A stretch of DNA of 5,844 nt, from positions 1 to 5,844 of the forward strand of contig JAQCHG010000133.1 of assembly GCA_027619675.1 (NCBI GenBank), read 5' to 3'. This document shows, piece by piece, positions 1-4,940 of this stretch; position 1 is the first letter of the stretch; each line of letters opens with the position of its first letter. Under the pieces are notes generated by a model. That model worked only from the letters and a program-made list of their open reading frames with translations, made no database searches and had not been told where the DNA came from. The position numbers were made by a program, and so were the translations under genes. The DNA is from Cyanobacteriota bacterium. Lineage in GTDB: Bacteria > Cyanobacteriota > Cyanobacteriia > Phormidesmidales > Phormidesmidaceae.

Positions 1-246
1 GGCCCGGAGGATGGCGCTGGCCAGGGCCTCAATGAGCTTAAAGGGGCGATCGCGCACCAAACGGTGAACGGCGGCGATCGCCCCGCGATAGTCGTGGGTT
101 TGATCCAGATGGTCTGTCTGACCAGCCGTTTCCAAATCCATCCACAGGGTCAGGTCTACCCGAAACCATTGCCCCAGCACCGTCTCTTCCGGCAGCGCCC
201 CGGTGTAGCCGTAGACGCGGATATCGTTAATTTCCAGACTGTCCAA
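1..246 (-). CDS. folB: Dihydroneopterin aldolase FolB, 3' end cut by window edge
   Basis: FolB converts 7,8-dihydroneopterin to 6-hydroxymethyl-7,8-dihydropterin and glycolaldehyde in the cytosol, a step of folate synthesis. The 82 visible codons begin LDSLEINDIRVYGYTG and continue ALPEETVLGQWFRVDLTL, a very typical FolB N-terminus (YGYTGALPEE followed by LGQ.F.VDL). Family active-site residues known from characterised FolB have plausible counterparts: Glu20/Glu21 in LPEE, Tyr53 in HDYR, and Glu73 in LIEALA. The catalytic lysine near residue 100 lies outside the window; about 40 of the usual ~120 residues are missing. The start is TTG at 246-244. It is forced, because an in-frame TAA (the stop of the upstream gene) lies only two codons earlier and the next ATG (codon 36) would delete the core. 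AAGGG at 261-257, inside the lysine tail of the upstream gene, may serve as ribosome binding site at about 10 nt spacing. Identification is by motif recognition. Confidence 0.9.
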   Translation of the reverse strand, partial: MDSLEINDIRVYGYTGALPEETVLGQWFRVDLTLWMDLETAGQTDHLDQTHDYRGAIAAVHRLVRDRPFKLIEALASAILRA

Positions 247-252
247 GGCGGG

Positions 253-1239
253 TTAGCCCTTTTTCTTCTTGGTTTTTTTCTTTTTCTTGGCGCTGCCGGC
301 ACTGCCCCCAAAGCCCTGGGGAGATGAGGTGTCGATGGCGGGTTTAGGAGACGCTAGGGCGTCAAAGGTGGGGGCTCCGAAACCATCGGCCCAATGGCCA
401 TAGTCCAACGGCAGCCCAACCTCCCCGGCTGTGGGTTTTTGCGATCGGGTTAACTGATCCAGATAGCCGCGAATATCGCGCATCATGGCATCAAATTTTG
501 GATCCGGGGGCAATGCAAAATCTTCCGGGGCAAAGTCCTCCTCTGATTTCAGCCCCAAACTGACCTGCACCGTGGCCCAGGTACCTGCCATGCGGGGGTT
601 GACGCGATTTTCTGCATAGGCGGCCTCCATCACCTCCGCCGCCTCCACCGCCTTCAGCTTCACCAAGCTGAGGCACACATTGCCATTGATGTCTGGATCC
701 TCGTTGTCGGGATTTGCCAGGAAATCTGTCAGCAAAGCCACCACGCGATCGCGGGAGTCGGGATAATCGGCGACAATCTTCTCGAAGCTATCGCATAGGC
801 TGATCTTAGGTCCCGCGCTGATGTCTGGGTTCCCAAGGACCGCATGGATCGGGGCGATCGCCGCCGGACCAATCATGCCTAGGACGACGGGAATTTCCTC
901 CCAGGCCCATTCCAGGTCTTCGTAATCCGTCAGGATTTTGATCAAAGCTGGGATCGCCGCCTCTGCCTGCAACTGCCCCAAGGCCCGCCAAGCATGGATG
1001 ATCACAGAGGCCGGATCGGGAACATCAGGCTCCAAATCCGGCAGATCGGCCTCATCGGCAGCATCATCCCAAAATTGCAGAAAGGTTTCGTCCAGCATCA
1101 GATCGATCAGGGCGGGGATATGCTCCGCCGTCAGCCCCAATGCCTCCACGTAGTTGGGCCAGTCCTTTACCTGGTAGCCGGTCACGGTGGGATAGACCAA
1201 CAGGTTGGACACCGGGGGTTTGTAGGGCAGATTCACCAT
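253..1239 (-). CDS. HEAT-like repeat protein, DUF1186-like, with lysine-rich tail
   Basis: Complete 328-aa acidic protein of unknown function. It has a short N-terminal region (about 1-50), an Asp/Glu-rich linker (about 58-76), and then four helical-pair segments that read as HEAT-like repeats: about 79-104 (VIIHAWRALGQL, AAIPALIKIL), 112-138 (IPVVLGMIGPAAIAPIHAVL), 144-175 and 186-209 (LKAVEAAEVMEAAYA). The pattern resembles DUF1186-type proteins, where alternating Ala/Leu helices follow an IIHAWR-like segment; this is a family resemblance by eye, not a search result. HEAT repeats normally act as protein-binding scaffolds; no catalytic motif is visible. There is no signal peptide or membrane segment, so it is probably cytosolic. 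The C-terminus is a Gly/Ser/Ala linker followed by AKKKKKTKKKKG. Some related proteins end in a cysteine-bearing SEC-C zinc motif; here there are no cysteines in the tail. The ATG at 1239 is preceded two codons upstream by an in-frame TGA, so it is the first possible start; no Shine-Dalgarno is evident. folB follows 6 nt downstream and murJ is divergent. Confidence 0.85.
   Translation of the reverse strand: MVNLPYKPPVSNLLVYPTVTGYQVKDWPNYVEALGLTAEHIPALIDLMLDETFLQFWDDAADEADLPDLEPDVPDPASVIIHAWRALGQLQAEAAIPALIKILTDYEDLEWAWEEIPVVLGMIGPAAIAPIHAVLGNPDISAGPKISLCDSFEKIVADYPDSRDRVVALLTDFLANPDNEDPDINGNVCLSLVKLKAVEAAEVMEAAYAENRVNPRMAGTWATVQVSLGLKSEEDFAPEDFALPPDPKFDAMMRDIRGYLDQLTRSQKPTAGEVGLPLDYGHWADGFGAPTFDALASPKPAIDTSSPQGFGGSAGSAKKKKKTKKKKG
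260..288 (-). repeat. A-rich lysine-codon tract in the HEAT-like gene
   Basis: The last codons of the HEAT-like gene form an almost pure purine tract on the coding strand, built from AAA and AAG codons around a single Thr codon. It contains a run of seven A (279-273). It encodes the lysine-rich tail and lies just upstream of the folB start. Such a tract is prone to polymerase slippage and, as a highly basic tail, could contact nucleic acid or acidic proteins; both roles are inference. Confidence 0.6.
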
Positions 1240-1289
1240 GGGTCAGACCAAATTGCAAACGGGTGGGGGCGGTAAACGCGGGGCCGCTG

Positions 1290-1317
1290 TCGGCTGGGTC
1301 GCCCTTTGATCAGCCGA
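1290..1317. promoter_or_regulatory. 7-bp inverted repeat in the divergent spacer
   Basis: TCGGCTG (1290-1296) and CAGCCGA (1311-1317) form a perfect 7-bp inverted repeat with a 14-nt interval, in the 192-nt spacer between the divergent HEAT-like gene and murJ. It lies 51 nt from the HEAT-like start and 114 nt from the murJ start. It could be an operator for a dimeric regulator or a weak leader hairpin. The rest of the spacer (1240-1431) shows no convincing promoter pair: TTGTAA (1358-1363) and ATTAAA (1390-1395) are 26 nt apart, too far for a normal sigma-70 promoter. Confidence 0.35.
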
Positions 1318-1431
1318 TGCTGGTAAGGGCTGAACTGGGACGACACGATCGCCTGCATTGTAAAAGATCGAGCGCGGGAACAATTCGCGATTAAATGGAA
1401 AGACTTGTGATTTTTAACGATTTCCTCCCCT

Positions 1432-3039
1432 GTGGCCGACGCTAAACCCGCCCGTTCCCTGGCTGGCATTGCTGGCATCGTTGCCGCCGCCACCTTGATT
1501 AGCAAAGTTTTTGGGCTGGTGCGGCAGCAGGCGATCGCCGCCGCCTTTGCTGTGGGTCCCGTTGCCGATGCCTATAACTTCGCCTATGTGATCCCCGGCT
1601 TTTTGCTGATTCTGCTGGGGGGCATCAATGGCCCATTCCATAGCGCGATCGTCAGCGTCGTCGCCAAACGCAAGCGGGGAGACATTGGCCCCCTGGTGGA
1701 ATCCATCAGCACCCTGGTGGGGGGTGTCCTGCTGGTGGTGGCGGTGGGGATGGCGGTGTTCGCCGCCCCCATCATCGACTTTGTGGCCCAGGGCCTTGCA
1801 GAAAACACCCCCCAAGCCAGGGATATCGCCATCGTGCAACTGCAAATCATGGCTCCCATGGCGGTATTCGCCGGGTTGATTGGCATTGGCTTTGGCACCC
1901 TCAACGCCGACGATCAGTATTGGCTGCCCTCCGTCAGCCCCATGTTTTCTAGCGTGGCGGTGATTGCGGGGCTGGGGATTTTGTACGGGGTGATTGGGGG
2001 CGAAATCCTGGATCCCGATTACTTCCGTCTGGGGGGCATCGTCCTAGCGGGCTGCACCCTGCTGGGGGCGGTGATGCAGTGGTTGGTGCAGTTGCCCGCC
2101 CTGTGGCGATCGGGCCTAGGGACACTGCGGCTGCGGTTTAACTGGCAGGATCCCGGCGTGCGAGAGGTGTTCAGCATCTTGGCCCCCGCCACGTTTTCAT
2201 CGGGGATGATGCAGATCAATGTGTTTACGGATCTGTTTTTTGCCTCCTACATTCCCGGTACGGCGGCGGCCCTGGGCTATGCCAACCTGTTGGTGCAGAC
2301 GCCGCTGGGCATTATTTCCAACGTCATTTTGGTGCCTTTTTTGCCGGTGTTTGCCCGGTTGGCCGCCCCGGAAAATTGGCCGGAATTGAAAGACCGCATC
2401 CGCCAGAGCCTAATGATGACGGCCCTGACCATGCTGCCCCTAGGGGCGCTGATCATGACCCTAGCCCTGCCCATTGTGCAGGTGATCTACGCTCGGGGGG
2501 CGTTTGATTTAGAAGCGGCGGAAATCGTCACCGCCGTGCTGGTGGCCTACGGCCTGGGCATGTTTGTCTACCTGGCGCGGGATGTGTTGGTGCGGGTCTA
2601 CTATGCCCTGGGGGATGGCCAAACCCCCTTTCGCATCAGCCTGGTCAACATTGCCCTGAATGGGGTGCTGGACTATTTCTTTATGCAGTGGTTTGGGGCA
2701 CCGGGGCTGGTGCTGGCGACGGTGGGGGTGAATATCACCTCGACCCTGGCCATGGTGGTGCTGTTGGACCGCAAGCTCAATGGGCTGCCTTGGGTGCAGT
2801 GGGGGCGGCCTATTTTTGCCCTGACGGTGGTCAGTGCCCTGGGGGGGGTGGCGGCCTGGGGTACCCGGTGGGGGCTAGAGCAGGTGATTGGGGAGGCGGG
2901 CTTTTTTATCCGCCTGGGGCAGTTGGCGATCGCGGGCACCGTGGGGTTAGGGGTTTTCAGCCTCGGCACCCTACTGCTGAGAATTCCGGAAGCGAGTCAA
3001 GTGGCCAATCGATTGTTGGGGCGTTTTCGCCGTTCTTAA
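1432..3039 (+). CDS. murJ: Lipid II flippase MurJ (MviN family)
   Basis: MurJ flips lipid-linked peptidoglycan precursor (lipid II) across the plasma membrane, between MurG and the penicillin-binding proteins. The 535-aa product is close to the family size (about 510-550). It is almost entirely hydrophobic helices, compatible with the 14-TM MOP-superfamily fold, the last two near residues 460-478 and 495-512. Diagnostic segments are SLAGIAGIVAAATLISKVFG LVRQQ (residues 9-33, written here in two pieces), DAYNFAYVIPG (46-56), GGINGPFHSA (63-72) and the family-typical YANLLVQTPLG (283-293). Aligned by eye with E. coli MurJ, Arg24 is kept (Arg31) and Arg18 becomes Lys25, but Arg52 and Arg270 fall on hydrophobic positions (Leu59 region and Leu286). 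The start is GTG at 1432: an in-frame TGA lies at 1408-1410, no ATG or GTG comes before the first helix, and the leader has no Shine-Dalgarno. It is divergent from the HEAT-like gene. No strong terminator follows. Confidence 0.95.
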   Translation: MADAKPARSLAGIAGIVAAATLISKVFGLVRQQAIAAAFAVGPVADAYNFAYVIPGFLLILLGGINGPFHSAIVSVVAKRKRGDIGPLVESISTLVGGVLLVVAVGMAVFAAPIIDFVAQGLAENTPQARDIAIVQLQIMAPMAVFAGLIGIGFGTLNADDQYWLPSVSPMFSSVAVIAGLGILYGVIGGEILDPDYFRLGGIVLAGCTLLGAVMQWLVQLPALWRSGLGTLRLRFNWQDPGVREVFSILAPATFSSGMMQINVFTDLFFASYIPGTAAALGYANLLVQTPLGIISNVILVPFLPVFARLAAPENWPELKDRIRQSLMMTALTMLPLGALIMTLALPIVQVIYARGAFDLEAAEIVTAVLVAYGLGMFVYLARDVLVRVYYALGDGQTPFRISLVNIALNGVLDYFFMQWFGAPGLVLATVGVNITSTLAMVVLLDRKLNGLPWVQWGRPIFALTVVSALGGVAAWGTRWGLEQVIGEAGFFIRLGQLAIAGTVGLGVFSLGTLLLRIPEASQVANRLLGRFRRS

Positions 3040-3143
3040 GGCAGATTAAAGCGATCCCTAAGAATACCCATGGCCTCCCTAGTTTCTACCACCCGCCCCG
3101 TTAAACTGTGGGGTTCAGTGGGTTGCATCTCGCCCCCACATAT

Positions 3144-3154
3144 GGGAATTTCCC
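3144..3154. promoter_or_regulatory. 11-bp near-perfect palindrome upstream of the ATP-grasp gene
   Basis: GGGAATTTCCC is a 5-bp inverted repeat around one central T, about 110 nt before the preferred ATP-grasp start. It is short enough to be chance in GC-rich DNA, but it sits in the promoter-sized spacer 3040-3262 and could be an operator half-site pair. No clear -35/-10 pair is visible nearby. Confidence 0.25.
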
Positions 3155-3162
3155 CCCAACGC

Positions 3163-3196
3163 TTCGGGGTTTCGTAGCTGACACTACAGTTCGGGG
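3163..3196. repeat. TTCGGGG direct repeat flanking a small inverted repeat
   Basis: Two TTCGGGG copies (3163-3169 and 3190-3196) flank the inverted repeat GTAG (3174-3177) / CTAC (3184-3187). The arrangement is seen directly. It may be a structured leader or a binding site; a 4-bp stem is weak and no function can be assigned. Confidence 0.25.
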
Positions 3197-3216
3197 GCTG
3201 GGGAGCCCGTATCCCA

Positions 3217-3233
3217 ATAGGGGTGTGCCCTAT
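3217..3233 (+). promoter_or_regulatory. 6-bp perfect inverted repeat (ATAGGG/CCCTAT) in the ATP-grasp leader
   Basis: ATAGGG (3217-3222) and CCCTAT (3228-3233) pair perfectly around a 5-nt GTGTG interval. It ends 2 nt before the ATG at 3236 and 29 nt before the preferred GTG start. As RNA it would be a compact leader hairpin that could hide the ATG at 3236; as DNA it could be an operator. Its closeness to the ATG argues somewhat against that ATG being the main start. Confidence 0.4.
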
Positions 3234-3250
3234 CGATGAACAGGTTTTGC

Positions 3251-3256
3251 AGGAGG
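3251..3256 (+). promoter_or_regulatory. Shine-Dalgarno AGGAGG deciding the ATP-grasp start
   Basis: A full AGGAGG lies 6 nt before GTG 3263 and 3 nt before GTG 3260. If the ATG at 3236 were used, this would be inside the coding region, encoding Arg-Arg of an N-terminal extension MNRFCRRSV. The good spacing favours translation from 3263. Confidence 0.65.
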
Positions 3257-3262
3257 TCGGTG

Positions 3263-4705
3263 GTGCTGTTTGATGCCTACGAGCCCGGTGATTTCTATGA
3301 CGAGTTGTTTCTCCAGCAGCGGCAGCCCCGACCGGAGTCAGCCTTGCTCATCGATCGCATCAACGAGCTGTCCCTAGCGGATCTCAAGCAACGGCAGCAG
3401 GCCGCCCAAAATGCCCTGTTCAAGCTGGGGGTGACGTTTAACGTCTACAGCGACAGCCAGGGCACCGAGCGGATTTTTCCCTTTGATGTGGTGCCTCGGG
3501 TGGTCTCTGCCCACGAGTGGGAATGGCTGTCGCGGGGCTTGCAGCAGCGCATCCGTGCCCTCAACTGCTTTATCCACGATGTTTACAACGATCAAAAGAT
3601 TCTGAAGGACAACGTGGTGCCCCGCCACGTGGTGGAATCCGCCCCCGGTTTCCTCAAGCCCTGCATGGGGTTGCAACCCCCGGAGGGGATCTGGTGCCAC
3701 ATCACGGGGACGGACCTGGTGCGCGATCGCGACGGCAGGTGGTACGTCCTCGAAGACAATCTGCGCTGTCCCTCCGGGGTTTCCTACGTGCTGGAAAACC
3801 GTCGGGTGATGAAAAGCACCTTCCCCCAACTGTTTTCAGTGCTGGACATCGAACCCGTCGATGACTACGCCAGTCAGCTTTTGGAGGCGTTGCTGAACCT
3901 GGCTCCGGCGGCCCTCAGCGACCCCCGTGTGGTGGTGCTGACCCCCGGCGTCTACAACTCCGCCTACTTTGAGCATTCCTTCCTGGCCCAGCAAATGGGG
4001 GCAGAACTGGTGGAAGGGCGGGATCTGGTGGTGGCGGACGGCTATCTACAGATGCGCACCACCAAGGGCTTGCAGCGGGTGGATGTGATCTACCGCCGCA
4101 TTGACGATGATTTCATTGATCCCCTCGCCTTCCGCTCCGATTCCCTGCTGGGGGTGCCGGGGCTGCTGGAGGTGTATCGCCAGGGCCGGGTGGCGATCGC
4201 CAACGCCCTGGGCACCGGGGTCGCCGACGACAAACTGGTGTACGCCTACGTGCCCGACATGGTGCGCTACTACCTCGGGGAGGATCAGATTATCCCCAAC
4301 GTCCCCACCTTCTTCTGCGAAGATTCCCAGCAGCAGGCCCATGTCCTGGCTAATTTAGATACCTTGGTGGTCAAGGCCACCAACGCTTCCGGCGGCTACG
4401 GCATGTTAGTGGGTCCCCAATCGACCCCGGCGGACCAAGCGGTGTTTGCAGAACGGATTCAGGCCAATCCTCGGGGCTACATTGCCCAGCCCACCCTTTG
4501 TCTATCCCGCGTCCCCACCCTGATTGGAGAAACCTTTGAAGGCTGCCATGTGGATCTGCGGCCCTACATTATCTTTGGCAAAGATGTCTATGTGAACCCC
4601 GGTGGGTTGACCCGCGTGGCCCTAAAGAAAGGCTCCCTAGTGGTGAACTCCTCCCAAGGGGGGGGCAGTAAGGACACTTGGGTGGTGAAAGCCCCAGCAA
4701 CCTAA
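3263..4705 (+). CDS. Circularly permuted ATP-grasp protein (DUF404/DUF407, COG2308-type)
   Basis: Predicted ATP-dependent carboxylate-amine ligase (amidoligase) of unknown substrate, presumably cytosolic. From GTG 3263 the product is 480 aa, the normal family size, and opens MLFDAYEPGDFYDELF, matching relatives; the ATG at 3236 would add nine residues (MNRFCRRSV). Conserved blocks in this numbering are HITGTDLVRDRDG (146-158), LEDNLRCPSG (163-172), VVKATNASGGYGM ending at 381 with candidate nucleotide-binding Lys371 and a glycine-rich loop, YIAQPT (406-411), HVDLRPYIIF (429-438, Arg433), NPGGLTR (445-451) and NSSQGGGSKDTW (462-473). This is the DUF404 then DUF407 order, reported in the literature as a circularly permuted ATP-grasp. 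Residue roles are inferred. The gene lies 3' of murJ and precedes an alpha-E gene on the same strand, its classic partner; comparative genomics predicts the pair makes or attaches peptide-like bonds. A run of eight G (4658-4665) encodes the GGG of SQGGGSKD. No hydrophobic leader or transmembrane segment is seen. Confidence 0.9.
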   Translation: MLFDAYEPGDFYDELFLQQRQPRPESALLIDRINELSLADLKQRQQAAQNALFKLGVTFNVYSDSQGTERIFPFDVVPRVVSAHEWEWLSRGLQQRIRALNCFIHDVYNDQKILKDNVVPRHVVESAPGFLKPCMGLQPPEGIWCHITGTDLVRDRDGRWYVLEDNLRCPSGVSYVLENRRVMKSTFPQLFSVLDIEPVDDYASQLLEALLNLAPAALSDPRVVVLTPGVYNSAYFEHSFLAQQMGAELVEGRDLVVADGYLQMRTTKGLQRVDVIYRRIDDDFIDPLAFRSDSLLGVPGLLEVYRQGRVAIANALGTGVADDKLVYAYVPDMVRYYLGEDQIIPNVPTFFCEDSQQQAHVLANLDTLVVKATNASGGYGMLVGPQSTPADQAVFAERIQANPRGYIAQPTLCLSRVPTLIGETFEGCHVDLRPYIIFGKDVYVNPGGLTRVALKKGSLVVNSSQGGGSKDTWVVKAPAT

Positions 4706-4719
4706 GTACCCCAAGATAT

Positions 4720-4740
4720 CCAGGGACAAAAGTTGCCTGG
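4720..4740 (+). terminator. Bulged hairpin after the ATP-grasp gene, possible weak terminator
   Basis: CCAGG (4720-4724) pairs with CCTGG (4736-4740). After a 2-nt bulge (GA), CAA (4727-4729) pairs with TTG (4733-4735) around a 3-nt loop. It starts 15 nt after the stop codon at 4703-4705. No T-tract follows, so it is not a canonical intrinsic terminator; it may stabilise the 3' end or only partly reduce read-through to the alpha-E gene. Confidence 0.35.
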
Positions 4741-4832
4741 GGCAGGGGACCGGAAGCGCAAGGGAGATAGACAGGACAGGAGATGGTTGTCAGGCTTTAG
4801 GGATGGGGGCATCTGGGCAAATCCAGCCATCG

Positions 4833-4853
4833 TTGAATTTTGAGTTTTGAATT
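4833..4853 (+). repeat. Tandem heptanucleotide repeat, three units (STRR-like)
   Basis: Three contiguous 7-mers TTGAATT, TTGAGTT and TTGAATT differ at one base. Short tandem heptanucleotide repeats (STRR) in intergenic DNA are a known feature of many cyanobacterial genomes. It forms a marked AT-rich patch in a GC-rich window, between the putative hairpin and the direct repeats of the alpha-E promoter region. Confidence 0.6.
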
Positions 4854-4872
4854 TCTCCATTCCCCCACTCCG

Positions 4873-4902
4873 CTGAAGCCCCGCTGAAACCGTACTGAAA
4901 CC
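4873..4902 (+). promoter_or_regulatory. Three 8-bp direct repeats at 11-bp period, candidate OmpR/PhoB-type site
   Basis: CTGAAGCC (4873-4880), CTGAAACC (4884-4891) and CTGAAACC (4895-4902) are separated by exactly 3 nt each, so they recur on one face of the helix. This is the geometry of OmpR/PhoB-family response-regulator sites and specifically of the cyanobacterial Pho box, which is built of 8-bp units near CTTAACCT with 3-bp gaps; the present unit matches that at 5 of 8 positions. The array ends 38 nt before the alpha-E ATG, right for activation. Possible -10-like hexamers downstream are TGTAAC (4908-4913) and GACTTA (4923-4928), both weak. The periodicity is observed; the regulator is inferred. 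Confidence 0.5.
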
Positions 4903-4940
4903 GTTGGTGTAACAAAGAACTGGACTTAGGGTTTGACCCC

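Noticed and set aside
64..327. Plus-strand open frame of 87 codons opposite folB and the HEAT-like gene end
   Set aside because: It is antisense to two convincing coding regions; its hydrophobic Phe/Leu end is just the complement of the lysine-codon tract.
1140..1394. Plus-strand 84-codon frame in the spacer upstream of murJ
   Set aside because: About 100 nt of it is antisense to the HEAT-like gene; Pro/Arg/Gly-rich composition without family likeness.
1358..1395. TTGTAA and ATTAAA as a murJ promoter
   Set aside because: The 26-nt gap is far from the 16-18 nt of a sigma-70 promoter.
1233..1505. Minus-strand 90-codon frame spanning the divergent spacer
   Set aside because: It overlaps the murJ start antisense and the HEAT-like gene start out of frame, has no recognisable family and no Shine-Dalgarno; its length is normal for GC-rich DNA.
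3040..3100. Possible murJ terminator just after the stop codon
   Set aside because: No GC-rich stem followed by T residues is visible; the only pairings are 4-5 bp and imperfect.
2688..3104. 138-codon Gly-rich frame running past the end of murJ
   Set aside because: Mostly an out-of-frame shadow of murJ; the glycine richness comes from GGG/GGT stretches. The tail beyond murJ shows no motif.
3374..3829. 151-codon minus-strand frame opposite the ATP-grasp gene
   Set aside because: Antisense shadow with His/Gly/Val-rich composition; the plus-strand protein is strongly conserved.
4855..4875. Pyrimidine-rich stretch considered as part of a small RNA of the Yfr type
   Set aside because: The ACUCCUCACAC-like core of Yfr1 is not present and no flanking stem-loops or T-tract terminator were found.
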